DNA of 64,000 nucleotides, from contig RCSZ01000001.1 in the NCBI GenBank assembly GCA_014898425.1, positions 124,001-188,000 on the forward strand, in the 5' to 3' direction. Source of the stretch: Botryotinia globosa. Taxonomy: Eukaryota; Ascomycota; Leotiomycetes; Helotiales; Sclerotiniaceae. The position numbers were made by a program, and so were the translations under genes. The notes below the pieces were generated by a model. The model was given only the letters and a program-made list of their open reading frames with translations. It was not told where the DNA came from and did no database searches. Every line of letters starts with the position of its first letter. The stretch's first letter is position 1. Positions 34,455-46,095 of the stretch are shown one piece after another.

Positions 34455-37226
34455 ATGGATCTAAGCGCAATTTCAAATCATAAAGGCGGATCTCCTATGT
34501 CCATGGAATCTAATCAACCAAATATTCGATTACATGTTATGTTGTTGGAGATGCCAAATAGCGAATTGTTAAATGAAGAATTTTCAACTATAGATTTCCT
34601 ATGGCTTCGAAGAGTAATTGTAGGCCAGGGTTCTATTTATAATGACCTACTGATCTCTTCATAGAACAATCCCTGGCCAAATATGGTCAAGTTAGTGGTA
34701 TATCGCTTTTTACACATGCGCAACCTCTACCAGGTCGACCAGGGAGATCAGATCAATGAACTTGCCGATTACATATTCAGAAACGGGGAATTGCCAAACA
34801 ACCAAGATTGCAGAGCACAAATGATTCACCGATGCGAAAAATTGATCCTCTCAGCTTCTCAATGGACATCAAATGGCATATTGATGTACAATGAAGAAAA
34901 TCGTCTGGTCAAGAGCGCAATTTTCCAAAACGCTTGGAACAATCAAATCATCATCATGCGAAACAGAATCAACATGACCAACAAAGAAGTACCTGTGGTT
35001 GAAGTACCGAATGATATTCCTGCAAAGGTACTACTTTTCTCTTCTTCTTGTTAAATGTTGAACTCACCAATCCCATAGGTTTCGGAATCCAACAGTGTGG
35101 TATCTGTCGCAGACCCGAGCCCATTACTGCAAGAAAAGCAGAATAGCCCCGAAATGATTACCACTACCGAACCTCTTATCAAAGTTGATCCCGATGAACC
35201 TGTGCAATTAGTTGACGAGAATAAGAAAGTGTCTCGAGTGAGATTGGAGCACCTTGACTCAGAAAAAGCTCGACCAGTGCTGGGAGATACTCCACTAAAT
35301 GTTACAGATGAGACATATCATTTCTCTGCCTCTTACTGTCATGGTTTGCCTAATTTTGAGTCCGATATTCCTGATAGTCAGGTGCCACCACTGGATACGA
35401 CATCAAGTTCTCAGTCCGGTTCTTCACGGAATGATATCGTGGCTGAGGTCATATTCTTAAAAGACTCGAAGCGTATCAACTACTCCTCCGAAGCTTTACT
35501 TTCACACCATACCCAAAAGTTTAAAGCCTGTGCAAAAATAACTGTGCTCACCCCGAACAAAGTCCGTCGAAAAGTTGTTCGTGATGCAATGAGTCTGATC
35601 TGGGACAGTAATCGTGACTTAGTCCTCTTCTGGAAATCTGTTGCTTTGCGAGCGTCTACCATAATTAAAATCACGTTCCCTGACGCCGCTTGGTTACCTG
35701 GAGTCACTGTTGACATTAATAGTGATGAAGACCTTCTCAGAGCTAGGCAGATTATCTGGAATAGCTTCTGGAAATTCATCGCCAAGCAACCAGAAACCAT
35801 TGTCTCGACGTTCAATATCAATGCAACCCCCGAAACCCCCCAAGTCTCCGTAGCACTCTCTAAGCGACAACGAAATAATATACCTAATGATGCTATATCT
35901 ATTCAGCAAGAGGACGGCTTGAGCCTTTGTTCCAACGATGCATGTGATGTAGCATTCCGAAATTATACGGCTAAAATTGGTAGCCAGGGATCTTACGATA
36001 ATTCTGTTCCATGTGAGGGGAGTCCAAGCATCGGCCAAGTTCCAATGTCACCAAAATCATTGCCATTGCTAAAAAGACCTGCCAAGCGACCGCGCTTGAC
36101 AGAACAACAGCCCACAACAACTCAAGAAGAACTTGCAAACACCACATCAGATCCCATCCTTGCGGAACAGCAGATACAGCCGCAGATGCCACAACAACAG
36201 ATGCCACAACGCCAAATACATCAGATTCATCAGCAAGAACAGGGACCGCACCCAATTCAATCACTTGCGGGGTCTCACATTCTGGGATCTGCATATCATC
36301 CTCAGTCACAACGGCTCATACAAACCCAGCCTCTCCAACCAAACAGCATTCACACTCAACCACGGAACAGCCTTCCATTGATAGAGACAGCTACGTTTCA
36401 CCATGAGCCTAATAATTCATTCGCGTCATACGCACATCAATCATCGCCGCGTACGAACCATTCTCCCCGTTCGCAGACTTTACCAGCGATGTCTCCTGCT
36501 CCAACTACATACCATGAAAACATGCCCTCTCAACGCATTCCTCGAATGCCCGCACCCACTCACACGTCTTCATACCAATATCCTCCGTATACCCACGCAT
36601 CAGCACCAATGTTTCCTCCTGAAACCATGGCTAGATCTCAACATTCCCCACTTGCAGCACACAATCCACCACCAATGCCAGTACCAAGACTTAACCATCA
36701 CACCCCGACTTTCAATCATTCTGCATTACCCCAATCCCCACCAATAACCCCCCAGTCCCGCCGCTTTCCTAAATATCCCCCCTCCAATCCAACTCCAACT
36801 CCAACTCCAACCCCAACCCCAACCATCCAATTCCGCATCCAACTCCAACCCAACGGCCCCTTCAGCCCCCCCTACCCCAAATCCATCCTCGGCACCCCAG
36901 GCAAACCCGCAATCACCACCTCCCAATTCTTCACCTCCTTCACCGCAAACACCATTTCCATCCCCGGAAAGAATCCCGACTCTCTAACCTTCCGACTCAA
37001 AGACGCAGTGCCCGTCCCAATCGCATATACCGTTTCTCGATCGGGGACAGTGGATGGAGTTGATGCATTGGTAAAGCTGAGAGCTGATATCAAGAGAGAG
37101 TGTGAGAATGCGGGGAGATTGGTCATGGGATTGGAAAAATTCGAGATCTACGTTAGTATCACGGAAGGAGCAAGTCAGGAGAAGGAGGTAGAGCTACCTG
37201 GGCAGGTGTTGGGGGAAGAGTGGTAA
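34455..37226 (+). CDS. Large Gln/Pro-rich protein, unrecognised
   Basis: Three exons, 34455-34613, 34665-35027 and 35079-37226, separated by two 51-nt introns (GTAATT...ATAG and GTACTA...ATAG), all phase 0, encoding 889 aa. The start ATG (MDLSAISNHKGG) is the first in the frame after an upstream stop-containing leader. The N-terminal 175 residues are compact and helix-rich (LVVYRFLHMRNLY, DQINELADYIF, RCEKLILSASQW). A second ordered region lies around 300-420 (VIFLKDSKRINYSSEALL, KITVLTPNKVRRKVV, ARQIIWNSFWKFIAKQP). After that comes a long disordered Gln/His/Pro/Ser tract with a KRPAKRPRL nuclear-localisation-like motif and a PTPTPT repeat, then a C-terminal ordered segment (ITTSQFFTSFTANTISIPG onward to the stop). 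The composition suggests a nuclear regulatory or scaffold protein, but no family was recognised. Confidence 0.8.
36784..36829. repeat. CCAACT/CCAACC hexamer repeat coding for Pro-Thr
   Basis: A coding hexanucleotide repeat within the disordered part of the 889-aa protein, encoding alternating Pro and Thr. Confidence 0.8.
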
Positions 37227-37769
37227 TGTTGCAAATAGAATGGCAGGGAAATGGTCATGATGACTCGATGATCTTTCATAAGACGGTTCTCAGTTAATGC
37301 TAGACGAAATCCTGACTACGACATTTATTTATACCAAGGAACATTGTGGTCGATGTGTCACAAAACTTTTATCTTAAGCATGAATGACACAGTCGATTTC
37401 TTGATTCCTTTTCAAACGTCATACCTATACTTGATATCTCACACATGGAATAAAATCACATCACGACACACACTAATATCTCCCCCATTCACTTCTCATC
37501 GCTCGTAACCCAAGACCCGATCACGTTGAAAATGGATACACAACATCTATTAAGAATTCCCAACCTTCTATTCATCTATTAACTAAGAATTATTAATTAT
37601 AAACTTCCATGTATTCTGTTCCAAAAATTCGTCCATCCATCATAATGGGAATAATCTGTGGTTGACACCACTATAAATGCAAGTCATCCATGATGTACTG
37701 ATTAATTTATGTGATACAAGTGATGAAATAACATATCAGTTCCATTCCATGTTACTGGTACAGCTGAAA
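37227..37769. other. Convergent intergenic region
   Basis: About 540 bp between two genes that converge, so only 3' untranslated sequence is expected. Nothing else was recognised. Confidence 0.45.
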
Positions 37770-39414
37770 TCACAGAAGCCATATCTGACCCATAACAACC
37801 ATGACGGCGATAGGACCAATAGTCGAGATGACATAAACAATATTCGAAACAGCAGGTGTGATAAGGGCGAAGATACTGTTATCAATACCAGTTGATGCAG
37901 CCGATGCTTGGCTAGCAATCGGCGGACTGATACTTGTAGATGTTGCAGGAGAGGTGTTTTCGGCCGGTGTAGATTTGCTCGTAGTCGAAGGTTTGTTCCC
38001 TTTGTTACTTGATTGGGCATTACCAGTTGGTCTGATGACACGTTAGTCTTTATAGCCATGAGAGAATATATGGACGACTTACTGGGAAGTGTTGCCTGAG
38101 AATAGAGAAGCAGCACTAGCCACTGCTCCGGATGCAGAAGCGGCGCCACCAGCACCAGCACCTGATCCAGCAGATCCAGCAGATCCAGCAGCAGCTCCCC
38201 CATTACCAGCTCCCCCATTATCAGCTCCCCCATTACCAGCTCCCCCATTACCAGCTCCCCCATTACCAGCTCCCCCATTACCAGCTCCCCCATTACCAGC
38301 TCCCCCATTACCAGCTCCTGAATTGGTGTTATTAGTGAAAGGGGGGATTGGTCTAGAAGGAGACGTTGTATTCGAGTTCTCTGAGCCAGGCACAGGGTTC
38401 TCGGGTCCCGAGGATGTTGAATTAGATGCAGGTGAAGGATTCTTCGGTCCTGGTGACGTGGAGTTTGAACTTTCTGGAGCTGGTGCGGAGTTATTTGGAC
38501 CTGACGCTGGTGGTTGACTTTGACTACCCGATCCAGTCGAGTTCGAAGGCTTTGATGCCGAGTCTGAGCATACTCTATGAGAATGTTAGATGAGAACAAG
38601 AAATTGTAGGACTGCATCCACATACGAGATAGTAACGGTGACAGTTTCGGCTCTAGCCACGAAAGCTCCAGCCGTCAACTCATGCGTTGGAAGAGGAGGG
38701 GCTATTGTTATTGGAATAGAAGCTGCTGGAGAAGAGATGCATGCTGCACAATCACAAGATTCGCCATGAGAATCGTGGTGGTCATTGTATGCTGCTGCTT
38801 TTTTCGACAATTCAAAAGCGGCCAATGAGTGAAGATCAGTAGGGGTTGAGGCTAGTTGGACTGATGTGCTCGAGATACTTGGTCTTGACTTTGCCATGGC
38901 AATGGCAAGTAGTCCTGTAGCATCACGAACAGTGTTTCTAACGCCAGTAGGATGTGTCACCAAGCTGTTGATATTGGCTAGAATAACGGACACCATATCA
39001 GATCTTCCTTGAAGAGCAAATGAGACTGTGTTTGTTCCTTGAGCAAGAATGGCAGAGACAGTGGTAGATCCTTCCTCCATGGCTTGCTTTTGTGATTGTA
39101 TGTGGTCGATGATGAGAGATGTTGGAGTTTTCAAAGAGTCAGACGAGTATTCATTCAATGCTGAAATCTCACTTCTAGCAGTGGATGGCCTAGAGATTGT
39201 TGTTCTATGAAGCAACGTCAGCTCGAGCAAAAGAATGGCTGGTTGACACTTACTGCCAATCAAGACCGAAAGTGAAATCTCTTTTCCCCAAGCTAACACC
39301 ATCCTTGCGGACAAATGCTTTTAACCCCTCTCCAATGAATACAAGTATGAGAACCGAAAAGGCAATAAGTGTAGCAACGACCATGGCAGGACGCCCGAAT
39401 CGACGTGAAGGCAT
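37770..39414 (-). CDS. Ser/Thr/Gly-rich membrane or cell-surface protein with GAGNG repeats
   Basis: Four exons, 39254-39414, 38626-39204, 38083-38574 and 37770-38031, all joined in phase 2 with short introns (49 to 51 nt), encoding 497 aa. The N-terminus (MPSRRFGRPAMVVATLIAF then SVLILVFIGEG) has a basic flank and one hydrophobic helix, a signal anchor or uncleaved signal. A helical region (STVSAILAQGTNTVSFALQ) precedes a cysteine cluster (SCDCAACIS) and a long Ser/Pro/Asn-rich stretch. About eight GAGNG pentapeptides encoded by a 15-bp minisatellite follow. The C-terminus ends in a hydrophobic segment (IDNSIFALITPAVSNIVYVI...) consistent with a membrane span or GPI-type tail. This layout is common in fungal wall or plasma-membrane proteins, but the family was not identified. 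Confidence 0.78.
38196..38318. repeat. 15-bp coding minisatellite (unit CATTACCAGCTCCCC)
   Basis: About eight head-to-tail units, each one GAGNG pentapeptide on the minus strand; one unit has a single-base change giving GADNG. The near identity of units implies recent expansion or homogenisation. Confidence 0.9.
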
Positions 39415-39976
39415 GATTTCAGCGAAAAAAGATTTTGGAAAGAACGTGAAAATGCCTGAAGCAAGTAAAACGGAGTTATGGCTGTATCAAAGACCAAAAT
39501 TGCATCAATGTATGTGCAGAAGTGAAGGTTACAGAGACGAGGACCAAAATTTACCAAAATTGCATCGAGCGAAAGTTGTATTGAAGAAGTTTGAAGAGAA
39601 AGAGAAGAAGCAAACAAGAGAAGAGAAGAGAGATAAGACGGCTTTTCTTATTGTTGGGGGTTTTTGAATGGTTCTTTCCTCAGTTGCAGACTAGTGATGC
39701 TTCTATTTCCATAATTGTCAAGGAACTCCTTCCCTATCAGCATTTGCTCCAAAGGATCCTTCCTACCTGCCATTCCGGTCTTCCTAATCGAAATTCTTCG
39801 GGTTGTTTGCGCCTTACTTCCATACTTCAAATCATAGAAAAAATCAATCACAGTAGCAATTCAATCAAAATGAAGGCAATCAGTTCATTGAGACATAGCT
39901 ATAGACCCTAGCTTTTAACCCCATATAAACCCATTTGCATAAACTAAAGAATTATTTTCACAAGCCCACTACACAC
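39415..39976. other. Intergenic region, nothing recognised
   Basis: About 560 bp containing the presumed promoter of the GAGNG-repeat gene and the 3' end of RPS2. The ACCAAAATTGCATC motif occurs twice (near 39492 and 39543). Open frames here are short. Confidence 0.45.
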
Positions 39977-40908
39977 CTAGTAACGCTTGCCGGCACGGAG
40001 AGAATCACCGAATTCCTCCAAAGGACTTCTGATGAGCTTGGTCTCCTTCCATAAGTTAGGAGTCAAGTATCCGTATGTGTTGGCAGCAGCGACGAAAGTA
40101 GCCTTCAAGGTGTTCTCAAGGGTCTTGGTCGAACCGGAGGAGGAGGTGTATGCATCTTCAACACCTGCGAGTTGAAGGAGACGCTTGACAGCTGGGGAAG
40201 CGACAAGACCGGTACCACGGGGAGCTGGGATAAGCTGGAGAAGAGAGAAAAATCAGTAAATCAATCAATCATAGTATCTTCAAGAAGTTACTTACTCTGA
40301 CAGAGACGGATCCGCACTTTCCACTCTCCTTGGTTGGGAGGGAGTGAGGAGTACCCAAGTTGGTACCCCAGTAACCTCTTCTAATTGGGACAACGGACAA
40401 CTTGGCGATGATAATAGCAGCACGGATGGCAGTTGCGACTTCCTTGGAAGTCTTGATACCGAGACCGACGTGTCCCTCAGAGTCACCGATGACAACGATG
40501 GCCTTGAATCTGGTACGTTGACCGGCACGTGTTTGTTTCTGAACTGGCTTGATCTGTAGACAAAATTCACATTAGTATCCGTATTTGTCAAATTTCCATA
40601 ATCGCATAAAGGCGATTTTTATAAATTTCGCATACCTTCATGACCTCATCCTTCAATTTTGGCAAGAAGAAATCAACAATTTGGTACTCCTTGATTGGCA
40701 AAGAGTGGAGGTAGATCTCCTCCATGGAGTTGATCTTTCCATCCTTCACGAGACGGCCAAGCTTGGTAACTGGTTGCCATTCCTTTGCCTCGTCCTTGTT
40801 TCCTCCACGTCCGCGACCACGTCCACGTCCACGTCCGCGTCCGCGATCTCCTCCACGGCCTCTGTCGCCGAAACCTCCTCGTGAGCCGCCTCTTGGTGCG
40901 TCAGCCAT
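39977..40908 (-). CDS. RPS2: 40S ribosomal protein uS5 (RPS2)
   Basis: Core protein of the small ribosomal subunit, near the mRNA entry and decoding region. Three exons, 40636-40908, 40296-40553 and 39977-40234, all phase 0, encode 262 aa, the usual eukaryotic length. The N-terminus carries the eukaryote-specific RGG/RG-rich tail ([12 protein letters not shown] then repeated Arg-Gly), followed by [17 protein letters not shown] and PLPIKEYQ-like sequence ([13 protein letters not shown]). Exon 2 has the S5 RNA-binding core ([55 protein letters not shown]), and exon 3 the C-terminal domain ([42 protein letters not shown]). Introns of about 60-80 nt begin GTAAGT or GTATGC. The intron positions near the start of the S5 domain are typical of highly expressed ribosomal genes. 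Confidence 0.96.
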
Positions 40909-41869
40909 ATTGATATCGAATTGATCGTTAGGTGGTGGTTGGCAAGTCGGTGGGCGTTGAACGATTAGGGGATCAAGAACTTCGAAATTATTGATTAGAA
41001 TTTGGAAGTGTGGGATATTTTTCGCTTAAGCAATTATTTAGTCACCCAAAAGTAGATTAGCGCTCTGATGAGAAAAGTTAATGGATGCCTGATTAAAAGC
41101 ACTTGTCAGGATCAGGCATTTTTTAGAGGGGCAATCACGTGTACTATTCACCCTCTCCTTCCTTCAAGTGGAGGTATGCTTCTGCATCTCATCTAGTGTT
41201 TGTTGAATGTAACCTTCAATTATATGTATACATGTTTTCGCACTCATTCACCTTGATGTGAATTTCTCCATCAATTGACGTCGTCAGGTCTTTCTACCAC
41301 TTATTTACCCTCTTGTGCTCGACAGAGATAGGCCAATCGATTCGTCTACCGCAAGTATCTGCTTTCGAATATGCAGTTATCTACATGCCCAACGCCCAAC
41401 GGAAACTCATCAGTACGAGAATTGGTCTCTTTTGAAGGCTTAAGAAGCTGGAAATGAATGATTTTGCTCGATATCAGACTACACAATAATATACACAGTC
41501 AAACTTGAGTATTGCTACCTCATATTTGCCACCTCGTACAAACCAGACTTATTAAACTCCATAGCACCATACTGAGTTCCAATCCCATAACTTGCCAGAT
41601 ACCGATATTACTATTCAAAGAAAAGAGATTACCAAGTCCAATCATTCACTCCATTTCGCCTTGCCATATCGGAAAAAATAGGTCGGACAGTTCCGTTTTG
41701 CTGCTTCCCACATCATGGTTCATCAGAGTAAAGAGATGAAAGTTCCATCAATTTGGAAGGATGTCTAGTAACATCAATGAATCCCGTGTCATTGTACCTT
41801 TTCCTACGCCATTTCCAAAATCATGTAGGTCCTCGTTACGCCTCGAAATTAACTCCTATGGTCCATCAC
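40909..41869. other. Intergenic region upstream of RPS2
   Basis: About 960 bp holding the RPS2 promoter on its left and the 3' end of the Zn2Cys6 gene on its right. Small plus-strand frames (41512-41739, 41753-41971) are antisense or unsupported. No repeat was seen. Confidence 0.45.
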
Positions 41870-43650
41870 TTACCAAGAAAATGTTGTTTCTCTGTACCGT
41901 GGGTTTCCATTATCACCTTGTTTCAGTGTCAATTGTACCGCCAACCATCGCTCTTCAGAGTTCAAATGTAAGTATGAAATCGTCCATCTGGATGATTCTG
42001 GGATTGGTTGGTCATCTTCCTGAATATTTTCTCCCTCAATACTCGAAATCCATGCGCAGATCCTTGCTACGCTAATGGTGTCAAAGCAAAGCCCTTCTCG
42101 CCTCGCTTTAGACCAAAGCAGCGCTATGGCCTGACGCCGAATTCGTCGATCACGACATTTTACTGCAGTGATGACGAGAGGGAGGATTGTTCCCATGTCG
42201 AGAGTGAAGCGAGATGTGTTACTCGGGTCATCCGGACTAGAAAGTAGAACCTGAGCTTTGCATATAATCTCCGCAAAGAGATGGTTGTATTCGTCATAAA
42301 GCATCTCTGTATGTGGAACACTTGATGCAACAAGTATCGTGCCGATGTTATAATAGATGCTCAACATATGTGTCGCATCGGCAGAAATACTTCCAGCGTG
42401 TGCTTCTTCAGCATGGACGGATTGGAAAGCTTTTCGCCATCGAAGTAGCTGTGTGGTGTAGTGGTTATGAATTCTGTTCCAATATGGCGTAGATAATTGC
42501 TCTGGTTCAGTTTGCGACTTTATGAGATACTTTGTATGGAATTGACCAATAGCGGCCATCAGAAAATCCCAAACTTCTCGAGCTTCTTGGACGCTATCAA
42601 ATTCGTCTGGAATGTCCATGTCATCCTGAAGAAGATTTGGAACAGGGTATGGTGGTGGAATGAAAAGCCCTTGAACATCAAGACGAGCAAATAGCCGGCC
42701 CAAATCGTCGACTAGACTATCCTGAATCTCGGACAATGAATCGTGCGACAATCGAGAACTTCCCCCTCTTCGAGCAATCCTCCAATCAGCTAACAATCGA
42801 GAACCGCCTCTGAGATGGGTCAAAGCACCTTCGTAGCTTCCCTGAAGAGATTCAAAAGTCATAAATAGTACGCACGCTGTAAGAGATGTTCTCAAATGTC
42901 TTCTGCCATCGGAAAGTATTATCCTTAACGAAGCAATGGCTCTACTGTATTCTCTTAGTGCGAAACGGTGGTGTTCATCTAGGTGATGATGATCAATTTG
43001 GGGAAATCCTGAAAGTGATAGTCGAGTCGGAGAAGAGGTGACCTCCAGAGACTTCGCCAAAGCTCCCAGGGCAATAGTTGCATATCTTATGGGCGCATCT
43101 TGGTGACAGAGTTGAGGAACCTTCTCTGTCCAAAAGGTTGGATCAAAAGAACCACAGATCTCGGCTGCTGTCTTGTCACAAAATCTTTGAAAATACCGCC
43201 GTTCGAGTTGATCACCATGTATAGCGACCGAAGGGGTATACGACATCACAGACATCGGTCGTGGATGGATAGGTACAAGAGCGTTTCCATTTTGTTTGGA
43301 GACATCTTCAATCTGCTCTGGAGCGTATCCACCACACTCGCGACCGAGGTTTTGACACCTAATACATTGTGGTTTGGTTTCGTCGCATTTAACACGTCGC
43401 TGTCTACAGTGTATTAGTCAGTTACGGATCTGATGATTGTCCGATAAAGATTCCCTGGTGGAGAAATCCCAATGGAGTGGATCCGCAACTCTGACTCGAC
43501 TTACTTGCATGTTGAACAACCCGTCTTCGATCTCGGACCGCTTTTTCTGAGTCCTTGACTTCTCGATGTTTGTTCTGGAGAACCTTGATCAGGGGCAGAA
43601 AAATTATTGAGAAATTTATACACGTTTGGGTATGGAAGCCTCAGTGACAT
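41870..43650 (-). CDS. Zn2Cys6 (GAL4-type) transcription factor
   Basis: Exons 43505-43650 and 41870-43403, with a 101-nt intron (GTAAGT...GTAG) inside the zinc cluster, encode 559 aa. Residues 45-72 form the binuclear cluster with spacing C-x2-C-x6-C-x6-C-x2-C-x6-C (TGCSTCKQRRVKCDETKP then QCIRCQNLGREC). An intron inside the cluster codons is common in filamentous ascomycetes. The following region (YFQRFCDKTAAEICGSFDPTFW, VPQLCHQDAPIRYATIALGAL, HHRFALREYSRAIASLR, LTACVLFMTFESLQGSYEGALTHLRGG) is the helical fungal transcription-factor middle domain usual in this subfamily. The start ATG at 43650 precedes a short Ser/Pro-rich leader. Target genes are unknown and no obvious cluster surrounds it. 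Confidence 0.92.
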
Positions 43651-46095
43651 TGCTTTTGTCGTGAAGCCTGTACAATTGCCGCATTAATTTACCGACAGCC
43701 GGAAGAATACTCGTCGGGGTTTCGTCAGGTTTTGTGTGGGTAGTATCGTAATTCTTCCTTCCACTCTTTGTGCTATTTGCTTCAAAGTTCAAAGGGGTTT
43801 GTTTCTTGGAGTCTTTTGAATGAGCTGGAAATTCTCGTAGTTATTGATAGGAGTCGGTCCGTTATTATTCACGAGAGTAGCGACAAGGGAGATCTCGTCT
43901 TGGACTGGTGACTCGGCCAACAATAGACACGGTTTTATTGTTTTCATGGGCAATTTACATTAGCGGGACAATGCGCAGGCTTCTGGTCAAGGGTAAATGA
44001 AGGTGAACGGTATAAGAAGTTTACCGACACCCAGATTCGTTATATTGTGCGGCATGTATCAGCAAGCTTCCAGTCACACTTAGCAAGCATTTGTATATTT
44101 TAGTGGTCAATCCCCTCGGTTTTCAGTGCAGCTTGCAGCTCTGTACCCCTCTCTCAAATTGAAGAAAACGGCGAACTGACTATCGAATCAGGACATGGCA
44201 TAACAAGGGTTTACGCCACTTAATGACCAATGACAGATGCCACGGGCAAGGTTTTGAGTGGGCGTGCCAAGACTTGTACCCAGGAAGTGGAAGATAGACA
44301 GGATCCAACACGTGAGAATGTGCCTCTCTAAAGCTTTCATAGAGCTCCAAGCTTGGCTTGTTCAATGTATCGTTATGCGAATCGGCGAGTGAGGAAGGAG
44401 GGGGGATCAAAAGATAAACATTCATTGGCTACAACACGGTGCCGCCCCTCTTATACAGGAACTAGCGCTTATTAAGTCACTTCCTCACGGAGAACCTAAC
44501 CGAAGAGCCGGAACATCAAAAATCCCCAAATCGTATGATGAATTCGAAAAGCGTGATATGTTCAAAACAAGAATATTCGCGAAAAATGCCTGTTTTAGAC
44601 ATCATGTGGCTTGAGCCAAAACAAGGTTCTTTAAAGCTTACCGTCGAGTCCATTTGGAATACCACAATACCCCACAGAAAGCTGAGATCTTGTCTATCCC
44701 ATGGGGACGCCACACTTCAGTGGAGCCTACCTCCTCTCATCTTCAGTAATATGCATCTCGTGTGTTTTTCTCAAAGAGACTCCAGGAAACTTCATTTGTT
44801 CCTGCGTTCTATCAAGACCGGGAACCGTGGAAGTCCTCGCCAAAATCAGCCTTACCCGTCATCAATTTCTTCATAGCAACTGTCATCATCACGTTACCGC
44901 GACATAATAACAGATCGACCAAGGAAACGATGAAGCTTTAATTTGGATAATACGGTGAAGCCTTTCCTCACGTCACAAAAATTCGGCTCACAAAGGGTCC
45001 AACGGGAAAGTCTCCATCGGAAGGAGCAATGCTTGAAAACCATGCAGAGACTCAATTTATGATGTCCGCAATCTGTAGAAGATCTACAGGCGTCTTTGTA
45101 TACTCTTTACTAATAGATATGACTGGGCTTAAAACTCGCTTCCATTCTCATGGAGCGCGTAAATGTGCTTGATGAGTGGTACAATCTCACTCAACTTGCC
45201 AGAAAATCTTATCCCAAGATTTTTGACTACGGCTGAATTTGCGACACTACATAATCTCTTTTGGTCTAGTGGACGATAAAATGATTATACACACAGGCAA
45301 GGTCATACAATGTGAGCTTCTAGAAGTAAACGCCCCTCGCTTATGCATATCTCAGAGCGGACTGCGAGGATTCTAAGGATGCCATGCATACTGCATATTG
45401 GTATTCCAAATATCCACATGAACTTCATGGGATATAGACGCCCTGAAATTCGAATTGGTGAACCACATCCTCGGGATCCAAATAACATTATTCAGGCTCA
45501 TTCATTATTTTGCGATGCAGTAGCACAATTTATTGAATTCGAGGCAAAAAGTCTACATGCAGTGTTTGCTGCACAATTTTTTTCGAGATATGCATTCATT
45601 CTTCAAGAGCCAATTGAAACCTGTTGATAATCGGCAAACATGAAATTCAGCACTTTTGTTTGTTCAATACACTGCTGCATGTACTTGTACTACTACTACT
45701 CTGCATGTTGCACAAATAACATCGGGCCTTTTCAGTAACGAATTGACAGTCCTGATCTTATGATTTTGATCTCCAAAATACCTCACACACTCGCTTTATA
45801 ATCCACTAAGCGTGTTTCCTTGTTGCTCGGCCCTACTTTCGCAGACCGCAACCACCTCGCATTTGTCAAAGATATGGTAAGGAAGACATCCGCATTCTGA
45901 AGAAGCATAACAAGGCTTTCATATTGAAACGGGGTTACAAATTATCCACCAATAAATGTTCGTCTCTCGGTTAAGCATGACATCAATAAACCATATTGAC
46001 TCTTAACATCTACCAATTTCAGCCACTGCCACCAAATTTATCAGCTCCATTCCCAGCTCTGTGTTTCTTCGAGAAGAAACCCCGAGGCATGATAT
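43651..46095. other. 2.4-kb intergenic region, nothing recognised
   Basis: Between the Zn2Cys6 gene and the acidic protein gene. Frames of 60-113 codons occur (for example 44535-44876 plus, 45343-45627 plus, 44180-44425 minus) without recognisable domains or splice-joined partners. The left part should carry the Zn2Cys6 promoter. No repeats were seen. Confidence 0.5.

Noticed and set aside
38132..38517. Plus-strand Pro/Leu-rich frames over 38.1-38.5 kb
   Set aside because: They are shadows of the GAGNG minisatellite; the minus-strand frame joins to good exons on both sides.
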